Below, in pieces: positions 13,962-20,506 of a stretch of 48,297 nt of DNA. The DNA lies in IMG/VR virus record IMGVR_UViG_3300037119_006157, positions 1-48,297 of that record; one strand, written 5' to 3'. The stretch's first letter is position 1. Every line of letters begins with the position of its first letter. A model generated the notes under the pieces. It worked only from the letters and a program-made list of their open reading frames with translations, did no database searches and was not told where the DNA came from. A program made the translations under genes and the position numbers. The DNA comes from a virus.

Positions 13962-14197
13962 GACTTCCTCACGAGCTTCATGCTCTGGACGGCAGGACGG
14001 GGGATGGAGATGTGGTTGCAGTACTCGTCGGTCGTGAGCGAGCGCCCCTGCGCGAGGGTGACGCGCTTGCGCCCGTCCTTCCGCAGGTAGCCGACCGAGA
14101 GGCAGTCGGTCGCCCGGGGTAACTCGCCCTCGGCCCGCCAGCCGCCCGACCACGCCGAGTCAACCCACTTCACCTCGACGATGTCGCCGCGCTTCAC
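13958..14197 (-). CDS. SH3-like hypothetical protein, 79 aa
   Basis: GTG start in a GTGA overlap with rusA. The text KRGDIVEVKWVDSA then SVGYLRKDG resembles a small beta-barrel protein common in tailed phages near replication genes. Its role is unknown. It ends overlapping the lysozyme start. Confidence 0.7.
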   Translation of the reverse strand: MKRGDIVEVKWVDSAWSGGWRAEGELPRATDCLSVGYLRKDGRKRVTLAQGRSLTTDEYCNHISIPRPAVQSMKLVRKS

Positions 14198-14631
14198 GAG
14201 ACCACCTCCCCTTGGGGGCGGAGGACGAGGACGGTGCGCGGGGCGATGTGCTCGCTGGCGTAGCGCTTGCAGGCGAAGAGGTCTACCACCTGCGCGTCGT
14301 CCTTGATGACGCGCCCGGTGAGCACGTCGAGCACGTTGCGCGCCATCTTGTCCAAGTCCGGGGCGACGGTGGGGTACTGGCGCTTCTTCACGGGCACGGA
14401 CTTCGGGCGCGTCATCCAAAAGGTCAGGCTGGCCGAGACCGGCCCCGCGTGGAGCACCTCCTGCTTGGTGACGGCGGCGTTGGCGGCCCGCACCCAGCGC
14501 TTCTGGTTGGTCGAGAGCATGGGCACGAGTTGGGCCTTGCCCGTGGCGTGGTTGGTGACCACCCGCATGGAGCCCTTGGGCACGGGCTCGCCCGGGATGG
14601 TGGCCTCGAAGCCCTCCCACGCGTCACTCAT
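14194..14631 (-). CDS. rusA: RusA-family Holliday junction resolvase, 145 aa
   Basis: Cuts four-way DNA junctions, resolving recombination and replication intermediates before packaging. It has the family start GEPVPKGSMR (about 12-21) and the acidic active-site set PDLDKMARNVLD and KDDAQV, matching the conserved aspartates of RusA. The length is slightly above that of E. coli RusA. ATG 14631 overlaps the previous gene by eight bases; the longer frame upstream is the antisense of that gene. Confidence 0.88.
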   Translation of the reverse strand: MSDAWEGFEATIPGEPVPKGSMRVVTNHATGKAQLVPMLSTNQKRWVRAANAAVTKQEVLHAGPVSASLTFWMTRPKSVPVKKRQYPTVAPDLDKMARNVLDVLTGRVIKDDAQVVDLFACKRYASEHIAPRTVLVLRPQGEVVS

Positions 14632-14911
14632 CGTCTTCTGCCCCTTCAGGCCCGTTCTCGCGAGCGATGAAAGCCCGAGGGGCCATTCCCCGCCCCCACA
14701 CAGTGCCGTGAGAGCCCTCTTCTCTCGCGAAGAGAAGAGGCTCACCGGCTTTTGTCCTCAGCGCGAGCATCTCGTCTGGCGTAAGGCAGCGGCGGGTGTA
14801 GGGATCGTGCTCGCCCACGCGGTGGAGGTCGAAGGCGTTAACCCCCCCGAAGGTCTCGTGACAGGACGGGCAGTGCGTCTTGTAGATGGGCTTGCCGCAG
14901 GGCTCAGTCAT
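14624..14911 (-). CDS. Zinc-finger protein, 95 aa
   Basis: ATG 14911 in ATGA overlap with the initiator gene. CPSC near residues 14-17, then FDLHRVGEH and later RRCLTPDEM: a C2H2-like zinc finger (C-x2-C ... H-x4-H) found in many siphovirus and podovirus early genes next to rusA. Probably nucleic-acid binding. The C-terminal 45 residues are variable and acidic at the end. Confidence 0.75.
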   Translation of the reverse strand: MTEPCGKPIYKTHCPSCHETFGGVNAFDLHRVGEHDPYTRRCLTPDEMLALRTKAGEPLLFAREEGSHGTVWGRGMAPRAFIARENGPEGAEDDE

Positions 14912-15672
14912 TCGAACAACTCGTCCTTCTTCTGGGAGGCGAGGTAGGCCTGCCGCTCGGCGAAGGACGGCGGCTTGAGGCCGTTGGGCTTGGGGGCACC
15001 GAAGCGCTCCTCCATGTCGGGGCGGTCGGCGTCCCGGCCCTCGCTCTTCCAGCGCTGGACGATCGCCTTGGTGTAGCTCCACTTCTTCACGCCGTTCTCG
15101 CCCGTCTCCCTGATGGCGTCGGCCAGCCAGTCCTCGGGGAAGCCCTCCTCAAGCTCGTGCGCCAGCCACTCGGTGAAGAGGGCTGTGACGGTCGAGGTGG
15201 TCGCCTTGTGCCAGACATCCACAAGGCGAGCTATAGCCGCAGAATCACCAGCAGCAGCTAGCTCTGGTTCATATGGGCTCTCGTTAAGACGGGCTTTGGT
15301 TTGTGCCGCATCCTTGCGGTCACCTGTCACCGCACCGTTGCCCCCACAGGTCACCGCATCCTTGCGGTCACCTTGACTGAAGAACAGGTGGTAGCGGCTG
15401 CTCAGGAGGTCGCCGTCCTCGCTCGTGCGGTGCTCCACCTCGACCGCCGAGATGGCGACTAGCTCCTTGAGAGCGCGGTCAACGGTGTCGAGTGAGCAGT
15501 GCATCTGTTCTGCCAATCGCTTCCGCGCAGGATAGATGCCGTTCGGGCCTTGGTGGCGGATGAGAACGGCCCAGAGCCTGATGGCATTGCTCGACACGTC
15601 GCTATAGAGCACCCACTCGGGCACTCGCGCGTAGTGCTCGATGCCATGGAGAACGACCCCATCCTCGCTCAT
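14908..15672 (-). CDS. DnaD-like replication initiator, 254 aa
   Basis: The N-terminal 95 residues form a winged-helix DNA-binding domain (SSNAIRLWAVLIRHQ, then RKRLAEQMHCSLDTVDRAL). The C-terminal half ends in the DnaD-type signature YTKAIVQRWKSEG. This pairing is typical of phage primosome/initiator proteins that melt an origin and recruit host helicase; helicase recruitment is inference. The linker (about 98-125) is encoded by DNA with 20-bp direct repeats, giving GDRKDA twice, a common place for a phage origin. ATG 15672 overlaps the upstream gene. Confidence 0.82.
   Translation of the reverse strand: MSEDGVVLHGIEHYARVPEWVLYSDVSSNAIRLWAVLIRHQGPNGIYPARKRLAEQMHCSLDTVDRALKELVAISAVEVEHRTSEDGDLLSSRYHLFFSQGDRKDAVTCGGNGAVTGDRKDAAQTKARLNESPYEPELAAAGDSAAIARLVDVWHKATTSTVTALFTEWLAHELEEGFPEDWLADAIRETGENGVKKWSYTKAIVQRWKSEGRDADRPDMEERFGAPKPNGLKPPSFAERQAYLASQKKDELFE
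15306..15373. repeat. Direct repeats inside the initiator gene (candidate origin)
   Basis: A 20-bp sequence, CCGCATCCTTGCGGTCACCT, occurs at 15306-15325 and 15354-15373, 48 bases apart. Between them lie partial copies (TCACCGCA at 15327-15334). Each unit is itself a near palindrome. An A+T-richer stretch flanks them (about 15265-15305). Iterons inside the initiator gene are the lambda-type origin plan. Confidence 0.55.
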
Positions 15673-15941
15673 GACGACTTCTTCTTGAGCGCCACCTTCT
15701 CCATGTGGTGGCTGAGGACTGCGATGTTGGCCCCGTCAGGGTTAGCGATCGCCTGCTGGAGACAGAACTCCACATCCGTGAGATAGGTCAGCGCTTGGCG
15801 CACGACCCCGAGGCCAAGGTGCGGGGAGAGCGCATGAAAGATCGCCACCTCTCGTGGCGATGTCCTGTTGGCGGCGAGAAGCCAGATGGCATCCCAGAAG
15901 GGCTCCGCGCCCGCGACGTAGGTTCCTTGTTCTTCCGACAT
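15669..15941 (-). CDS. Hypothetical protein, 90 aa, ahead of the initiator
   Basis: ATG 15941 lies six bases after AAGGGGG, which is part of a perfect inverted repeat. The protein is largely helical, with PREVAIFHALSPHLG and VVRQALTYLTDVEFCLQQAI, and a Lys-rich end (KKKSS). It might be a helicase-loader-like or regulatory partner of the initiator because they are coupled by ATGA, but no family is recognised. Confidence 0.7.
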   Translation of the reverse strand: MSEEQGTYVAGAEPFWDAIWLLAANRTSPREVAIFHALSPHLGLGVVRQALTYLTDVEFCLQQAIANPDGANIAVLSHHMEKVALKKKSS

Positions 15942-15947
15942 GAAAAT

Positions 15948-16043
15948 GCCCCCTTCGGGTGAGTGAGGTAGTTGTCACGCTATCTCGCCGAAGGGGGCTT
16001 CTAAGTCTGGGGGAAAGCTCACTCACGGGAGCGATAGCGTGAC
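15948..16043 (-). promoter_or_regulatory. Three interleaved perfect inverted repeats upstream of the initiator genes
   Basis: Arms A (GCCCCCTTCGG, 15948-15958) with A' (15988-15998); B (GTGAGTGAG, 15959-15967) with B' (16018-16026); C (GTCACGCTATC, 15974-15984) with C' (16033-16043). The order is A B C A' B' C', so every pair crosses the others. Arm A holds the Shine-Dalgarno of the 90-aa gene, and on the minus strand is followed by ATTTTC. This suggests an RNA switch, attenuator or pseudoknot controlling initiator expression; paired operators are an alternative. Confidence 0.65.
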
Positions 16044-16061
16044 GCGGGCGAGTCTACACCA

Positions 16062-16322
16062 TCACGGCCCCGTCGCCTTGGCGCTCTTACGGAACTCGTC
16101 GGCGTGTTCACAATCGGCGAAGTGGTTCACCCCCTCCTTCGTGTAGGGCGCGAACTTGCCCGACTTGGTCATCTCCAGCCAGAAGATGTCGCGCCCGCAG
16201 GCCCGGCAGACGCCCGGCCTCCCGGCCACCATCAGTAGCTGGCGGATGTTCTTCTCCAGCCACGCCACGCGCTGCTCGGTGAGGCTGGCTTCGCCGGGTT
16301 CAGGCATCGGGGGCTGGGTCAT
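16062..16322 (-). CDS. Zinc-binding hypothetical protein, 86 aa
   Basis: ATG 16322 follows a strong GAGGAGG. A helical N-terminus (LTEQRVAWLEKNIRQLL) leads to CRACG (about 40-44), then FAPYT, H and C (NHFADCEH) near 65-72: a treble-clef-like zinc site seen in many phage early proteins. Function unknown. It precedes the 120-base regulatory gap and overlaps the upstream gene by 23 bases. Confidence 0.72.
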   Translation of the reverse strand: MTQPPMPEPGEASLTEQRVAWLEKNIRQLLMVAGRPGVCRACGRDIFWLEMTKSGKFAPYTKEGVNHFADCEHADEFRKSAKATGP

Positions 16323-16491
16323 AGTAGGCCTCCTCGTAGACGACATGGCAGCCGCAGCGCAGGGCGAGGCAGCCATTCTTGCCGTGGATGCGGAGGCTGT
16401 GGCGGCAGGACTCCTCGCTGCACTTCATCGAGGGGTGGAGCATCTTGGCCGGGATGGGGGCGCGGCGCGGCGTGTAGGACTTGAGGCTCAT
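16300..16491 (-). CDS. Small Cys/His-rich protein, 63 aa
   Basis: ATG 16491 in ATGA overlap. The centre holds C24, C29, H31, H36, C41, C46, C48 and H49, enough for one or two metal sites. The C-terminus is acidic and aromatic (VYEEAYYDPAPDA). Unrecognised; probably a zinc-bound nucleic-acid adaptor. Confidence 0.68.
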   Translation of the reverse strand: MSLKSYTPRRAPIPAKMLHPSMKCSEESCRHSLRIHGKNGCLALRCGCHVVYEEAYYDPAPDA

Positions 16492-16769
16492 AGCGCCTGC
16501 ACCCCACCGAGGGTGACCTTCTTCCAGACCGGCACCTCGAAGCCGCCCCCGCCGCGCTCCTTGCCGCTGAGCACGTAGGCCCCGCAGCGCAGGCGCTCGC
16601 CATCGGCGAGGGCGTACTCCTCGACCACCGTGCGGACGACCTTGCGCGCCTTGAGGTAGGCCCGGTAGGCGTCCTGTGCGGCGAGCATGTCCTCGATCGC
16701 CTGCTCGATCTCGGGGCTCTCGATCGTGCGATCCCAGAGACCCCCTTGGTTGTCCTCACGCGGTGGCAC
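16488..16769 (-). CDS. Hypothetical protein, 93 aa
   Basis: GTG 16769 behind GGGAGGTG; shares a base with the TAG of the ATPase gene. Helical centre (QAIEDMLAAQDAYRAYLKARK) and a beta-rich C-terminus with one Cys. Not recognised. Its position after a Sak4-like gene might suggest a recombination accessory, which is a guess. Confidence 0.68.
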   Translation of the reverse strand: MPPREDNQGGLWDRTIESPEIEQAIEDMLAAQDAYRAYLKARKVVRTVVEEYALADGERLRCGAYVLSGKERGGGGFEVPVWKKVTLGGVQAL

Positions 16770-17680
16770 TAGACACCTCCCTTGGTGTTGGCGACCGGCT
16801 CCTCTTCGCGGCGGTCGCGCACCACCCGGAGGAGGGCCTGTAGCTCGTCGCGGGTGAAGGCGCTGAGGTCTTCGCTGCCCGCCGCGTGGTAGACCGTCTC
16901 GGGCAGGATGCCGTCCTCGGCGGCCTTCACCCAGAAGGCGTTGAGGAGTTCGCTGCTGGCCCCCAGCTTGGCGCGGTGGGTGGGCTCGGCCCCCTCGTTC
17001 AGCCAGCCCGCGAGGCGCTGGCCCAGTTCGGCGCTGGGCTTGACGTGGCTCTCGCCCTGAAAGAGCCCCGTCCTGTCCTTGCTGACGACGAGGGTGTTGT
17101 CCTCGACGAGGAGGTCGCCGACAACATCGAACTCATACTCCAACCCCTCGCGCTGCACGGGCTGGAGCCCCAGCTTGGCGACCCTCTTCTTGCCCGAGGA
17201 GTCGGTCTGCTCGGCGAAGGCCATCTTGCTCCGCAGGGTGACGATGACGTGCCCGGGGAAGCTGAGGATCGTGTCCACGAGGCGCGTCTGGATGGGCGTG
17301 GCCTTCGACCACGGCTCAGTCCACTGGTTGCGCGCCGTCGCCTTCACCTTGTCCACGTATTCGAGGATGCCGTCCTTGCCCGCCCACGCGTGGGAGAGCG
17401 AGTCGATGATGAGCACGCCGAAGCCCTCGGCCTCGGCTGCCTCCATGGCGAGCATGTAGTTCGCCGGGGAGAACGAGGTCAGTTCGAGGGTGCTGTAGTC
17501 GAAGCGGTCGGCGTACTTGTTGGCGCTCCCGCGCTCGGTGTCGATGACGGCGATGGGCCCACCGAGTCCGGTGGCGATCGCCAGTGCGCTGTAGGTCTTG
17601 CCCGCACCGGGCGGGCCCACGAGGCAGAGCCTCAGCTTGGCCTTCTCTTTGCTGGCCTTGGCGAAGGTGGGGGTGGTCAC
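16769..17680 (-). CDS. RecA/Sak4-like ATPase (AAA_24 family), 303 aa
   Basis: P-loop NTPase of the phage AAA_24 / Sak4-like recombinase class: Walker A GPPGAGKT at residues 22-29, a DTERGS segment, and Walker B FGVLIIDSLSHAW at about 75-87. These proteins bind single-stranded DNA and promote annealing or strand exchange with a partner SSB. Upstream genes encode a RecB-like nuclease and a zinc-ribbon protein, together a plausible recombination module. GTG 17680 overlaps the previous stop; the region ahead of it is antisense noise. Confidence 0.85.
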   Translation of the reverse strand: MTTPTFAKASKEKAKLRLCLVGPPGAGKTYSALAIATGLGGPIAVIDTERGSANKYADRFDYSTLELTSFSPANYMLAMEAAEAEGFGVLIIDSLSHAWAGKDGILEYVDKVKATARNQWTEPWSKATPIQTRLVDTILSFPGHVIVTLRSKMAFAEQTDSSGKKRVAKLGLQPVQREGLEYEFDVVGDLLVEDNTLVVSKDRTGLFQGESHVKPSAELGQRLAGWLNEGAEPTHRAKLGASSELLNAFWVKAAEDGILPETVYHAAGSEDLSAFTRDELQALLRVVRDRREEEPVANTKGGV

Positions 17681-18393
17681 GGGTCTGTCCTTTCCGCCGC
17701 CACGCTGCTCGTCTTCACGCCGCGCACCCCGGGCATCGCGAGGTCTTGCCTCATGCCCCGGGCCACGTTGTTGAGCCACGTGCGGTTTGCTAGCAGCGCC
17801 TGCTGGGAGATGAAGCCCGAGGCCACTGCTGCTATGAGCGCCTCGAAGTCGTAGACGACTGCGCTCCACGTCTCGCGGTGGCTGATGCCCCGCGCGTAGG
17901 GGGTCTCAGGGGCCTCCAGCCCCCCGTCAGGCCCCTCATCCGTGGAGAGGGAGTAGTAGGTGCCGATGGCTGCCTTCAGCAGTCTCTCGGCCTCCTCAAG
18001 GCGCTCTGTCGGCTCGCGAAAGAGCGTCATGATTCGCTTCTTGCTCTCGTCGAGGGGACGGGTCAGGGAGAGGCGTAGCTGGAGGAGGTCGGACTGCATG
18101 CCCTTGATGGAGCGCAGTTGCTCCGCCGCCTCGCTGTACTCCTCGTCGTCGGTCACCTCGTAGAGGCGCAGCATCTCCACCAGCCCCACCGAGGCCATGC
18201 TGATCTCGTTGGCCTGCTCCTCCAGCGGGCTGGCGCGGTGCTCCGCGAAGTCGATGGGCTCCTTGTGAAAGTCCCAGCCGCCGCAGCCGTCGCAGGCCAG
18301 CCGGGCCACGTCGTCCTCCGAGATGCTGGCGCGGTAGGCCCGGCCCCCGCACTCGTTGCAGACCCACGCGGGCTCAGTCGAAGGCGATGGCAT
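17677..18393 (-). CDS. Zinc-ribbon, coiled-coil recombination-module protein, 238 aa
   Basis: N-terminal zinc ribbon (CNECGG at 12-17, CDGCGG near 34-39), then long helices including LTRPLDESKKRIMTLFREP and ERLEEAERLLKAAI, and a C-terminal region with NNVARGMRQDL and a PGV turn. Phages often encode this helical plan beside recombination nucleases; the function is not established to my knowledge. It overlaps the nuclease gene by 20 bases. Confidence 0.7.
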   Translation of the reverse strand: MPSPSTEPAWVCNECGGRAYRASISEDDVARLACDGCGGWDFHKEPIDFAEHRASPLEEQANEISMASVGLVEMLRLYEVTDDEEYSEAAEQLRSIKGMQSDLLQLRLSLTRPLDESKKRIMTLFREPTERLEEAERLLKAAIGTYYSLSTDEGPDGGLEAPETPYARGISHRETWSAVVYDFEALIAAVASGFISQQALLANRTWLNNVARGMRQDLAMPGVRGVKTSSVAAERTDP

Positions 18394-18985
18394 GCTCGTG
18401 CTCCCAGCGGTGCAGTCTGAGTGCGGTCAGGAATGCGTCGAGCCCGGCCTCCAGTTCGCGGGGGCTGTGGCTGACCACGCTGTAACGCCCCGAGGGCTGG
18501 AGGTAGAGGCAGACTGCGCGCTCTATCTCCAGCCCAAGGCGCGGCTCCCATTCGTTCAGGGCCTGCTGGTAGGCGGCCAGTTGGAGGACGTGGGTGGGGT
18601 GGGTCGAGCCGGACTTGATCTCCAGCAGGACGAACTCTCCCGTGGGCAGGCGGAAGACCCGGTCGAGCGTGCCCGCGTAGCGGTAGGTGCTGCTCGCCAC
18701 CGCCATCTCCAGTCGCACTGGCTCCCAGCGCCCTTCCTCGCGGAAGGCGATGTAGGCCTTGCAGTAGGGCTGGTGCTCCATGGGCGGGGAGTGGTCGCCG
18801 AGGTCGTAGACCACGGAGTACTCATGCACCTTGGTGCCGCGCTGCATGGCGAGGTAGTTGTCGTTCAGCCAGAAGCGCGAGAGGACGTTGGTCACCGAGG
18901 GCATGGGCTCGCCGTCGAGCAGGTAGCTGTGCGTCCCCGCGTCGAAGCTCAGGCGCTGGCCGATGGTGTTGTCGGTCGTGATCAC
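18374..18985 (-). CDS. PD-(D/E)XK exonuclease, RecB/Cas4-like, 203 aa
   Basis: Nuclease core in order: RGTKVHEYS (the entry His), YAGTLDRVF with the first Asp, LEIKSGS with the E-x-K, then HVLQLAAYQQAL, the QxxxY motif of the RecB-like group. It probably resects DNA ends for the Sak4-like recombinase. GTG 18985 overlaps the stop of the 33-aa gene. No iron-sulfur cysteines are seen, which argues against a full Cas4-type protein. Confidence 0.85.
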   Translation of the reverse strand: MITTDNTIGQRLSFDAGTHSYLLDGEPMPSVTNVLSRFWLNDNYLAMQRGTKVHEYSVVYDLGDHSPPMEHQPYCKAYIAFREEGRWEPVRLEMAVASSTYRYAGTLDRVFRLPTGEFVLLEIKSGSTHPTHVLQLAAYQQALNEWEPRLGLEIERAVCLYLQPSGRYSVVSHSPRELEAGLDAFLTALRLHRWEHEHAIAFD

Positions 18986-19083
18986 CAGAGCCCCCAGATG
19001 ACGTTGCCCACGAGCAGGCCCATGAGGCCGCCGCAGGCGATGGCGATGAGCAGGAAGAGCGGGTCGCCCCGGAAGGTGCCCAT
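18982..19083 (-). CDS. Very small membrane peptide, 33 aa
   Basis: ATG 19083 shares a base with the regulator's stop (TGATG), and its TGA overlaps the exonuclease GTG. One hydrophobic span (PLFLLIAIACGGLMGLLVG, residues 8-26) after a short charged start. Overlap on both sides supports it as real. Role unknown. Confidence 0.6.
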   Translation of the reverse strand: MGTFRGDPLFLLIAIACGGLMGLLVGNVIWGLW

Positions 19084-19253
19084 CAGCGCCTGACCTTGAG
19101 CTTGTACTTGTCCATGACGGCGCGACGCACTAGCTCCGAGACCGTCGTGCCGTCCGCCTTCGCACGCTCGCGTAGCTCGTCGGCCACGTTTGGCGCAAAG
19201 AAGATCTGAAGAAGGGTGTTGGAGGCGTGGCGGTTGCGTGGTGTGTCTCCCAT
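19083..19253 (-). CDS. Ribbon-helix-helix regulator, 56 aa, first gene of replication operon
   Basis: Beta strand (NTLLQIFFAP) then two helices (NVADELRERAKADG, TVSELVRRAVMDKYKLK): the CopG/Arc fold. Probably an autoregulator of the minus replication operon, since it is its first gene and lies just downstream of a candidate promoter. ATG 19253 is chosen; an in-frame ATG at 19313 would overlap the promoter region. Confidence 0.8.
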   Translation of the reverse strand: MGDTPRNRHASNTLLQIFFAPNVADELRERAKADGTTVSELVRRAVMDKYKLKVRR

Positions 19254-19272
19254 CCCGGCAGAGTACCATGAC

Positions 19273-19301
19273 CTTATCAGGGTCGGGAGAAATCCTGCTA
19301 A
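19273..19301 (-). promoter_or_regulatory. Candidate promoter of the minus replication operon
   Basis: On the minus strand TTAGCA (19301-19296), a 17-base spacer and GATAAG (19278-19273), each four of six matches to the sigma-70 consensus. It is between a terminator and the first gene, where a promoter is expected. Sequence support is modest. Confidence 0.4.
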
Positions 19302-19356
19302 TCTTTCTGGCACGGGAACACGGTCATGGTCTCCTCATCCGGCTCCCGTGAGGCAA

Positions 19357-19397
19357 ACAGAAAGCCCCCGAAGCTCGGAAGCTCGGGGGCTTTCTGT
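19357..19397. terminator. Bidirectional terminator ending the late unit
   Basis: Perfect 15-bp arms (ACAGAAAGCCCCCGA / TCGGGGGCTTTCTGT) around an 11-base loop that adds three inner pairs (GCT/AGC). T-rich on both strands (CTTTCTGTT). It separates the amidase from the replication operon. Confidence 0.88.
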
Positions 19398-19418
19398 TCG
19401 AGCGTGGAGCGCTCGGGG

Positions 19419-20246
19419 TCAGTCTACGACGCCGCCGGGGTAGTGCTCGTGCTCCGACACCTCGGTTCCGCCCGGGTGGTTGGTGACGTGCCCGTTGAGC
19501 GCGGTCTGGGTGTTGGCGAGGCCCGCCACCAAGATGATGTCCTGCTGCGAGGCGAGGCTGTTCATCACGGCGAGGGCGTCGGCTATCGACTGGAAGTCGC
19601 CGCCGCTGGGGTCGCCCGCGACCACGGTCGCCATGGCCAAGAGCAGGGCGCGCTCCTCTGCTGTCATCTCGTCCTCCTGTCCCGCCTCGATGAGCGAGAA
19701 GAACTCGTTGTACCTGCGGCTGGGGCAGGCCGTTGGCCCGACCGTGTTGTAGTCCCAGAGCACGACCTCGTTGTGCTCCCAGAGCGTGCGGTCGGCAGGC
19801 CCCTTGATGTTGGGGTTGGTGCCGTGGGGCACAAGCGGGCCGCTCCCTCGCGTGGGCGTCCAGCCCGCCCACTCCCCTATCTCGGGCACGAGGCGGAGGA
19901 GGGTCTGCACCTGCGCCTCGCTGAGGTCGGTGCGGATCGCTGGCTTCTGCCAGTCGCCGACGCCCTCGGCCTCAAGGCAGATGGTCTTGGTGTTGGCCGA
20001 GTAGCAGCCCGAGCCCCAGCAGGAGCGCCCGAGGGGGTAGTACTGCGCCAGCGTGCCCTCTGTGCTGAGGAAGAAGTGCACCCCCAACCTGCCTTGGAAG
20101 ACTTGTGGGAGGCGGAGGCCGTCGATGTAGCCTTCCACGCTGTGACAGGTGAAACCCTCGCAGGTGTTCGCCGCCTTGTAGTAGTTCGCCGGGGCCCCAG
20201 CGATGAAGGTGGCCCAGTCCACGATGCCGTCCGCTGAGATGGTCAT
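19419..20246 (-). CDS. N-acetylmuramoyl-L-alanine amidase endolysin, 275 aa
   Basis: Amidase_2/PGRP-type domain in the first 170 residues: FTCHSVEGYIDGL with the first zinc His, a CLEAEG strand, LVPHGTNPNIKG and HNEV with later His residues, and GPTACPSRRY, where the family has its last zinc ligand. It cleaves the amide bond between muramic acid and the stem peptide. The C-terminal 90 residues are helical then Gly/His-rich and may bind wall. No signal peptide, so release needs a holin. ATG 20246 overlaps the 87-aa gene. Last gene before the terminator. Confidence 0.85.
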   Translation of the reverse strand: MTISADGIVDWATFIAGAPANYYKAANTCEGFTCHSVEGYIDGLRLPQVFQGRLGVHFFLSTEGTLAQYYPLGRSCWGSGCYSANTKTICLEAEGVGDWQKPAIRTDLSEAQVQTLLRLVPEIGEWAGWTPTRGSGPLVPHGTNPNIKGPADRTLWEHNEVVLWDYNTVGPTACPSRRYNEFFSLIEAGQEDEMTAEERALLLAMATVVAGDPSGGDFQSIADALAVMNSLASQQDIILVAGLANTQTALNGHVTNHPGGTEVSEHEHYPGGVVD

Positions 20247-20506
20247 CCCGTGGACCTCACCTTCCAGCCCCAGACCCCGCCCGCGTCCCTGAGGCAGATG
20301 TACTCGATGTCGGGCGTGCCCCTCAGCACAAGCTGCCGGTAGGCGAGGTCGGCAGAGGCCGTGGGGAGCACGTCGCGGCTGGGCACCTTGGGCAGGCCCC
20401 CGCGCACGGGCGGCCCGACCCACGTGTTCTGGATGGCACTGTCGATCCAGTCGGTCTGGGCCTCGTCGATGTAGGGGTTGGCGATGCCGCCCCTCGGGTC
20501 AGTCAT
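20243..20506 (-). CDS. Hypothetical tail-module protein, 87 aa
   Basis: Starts at ATG 20506, eight bases inside the end of the large tail gene. Polar N-terminus, then a strand-rich end (IEYICLRDAGGVWGWKV). Its place between tail protein and endolysin fits a minor virion protein or lysis accessory. Not recognised. Confidence 0.68.
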   Translation of the reverse strand: MTDPRGGIANPYIDEAQTDWIDSAIQNTWVGPPVRGGLPKVPSRDVLPTASADLAYRQLVLRGTPDIEYICLRDAGGVWGWKVRSTG

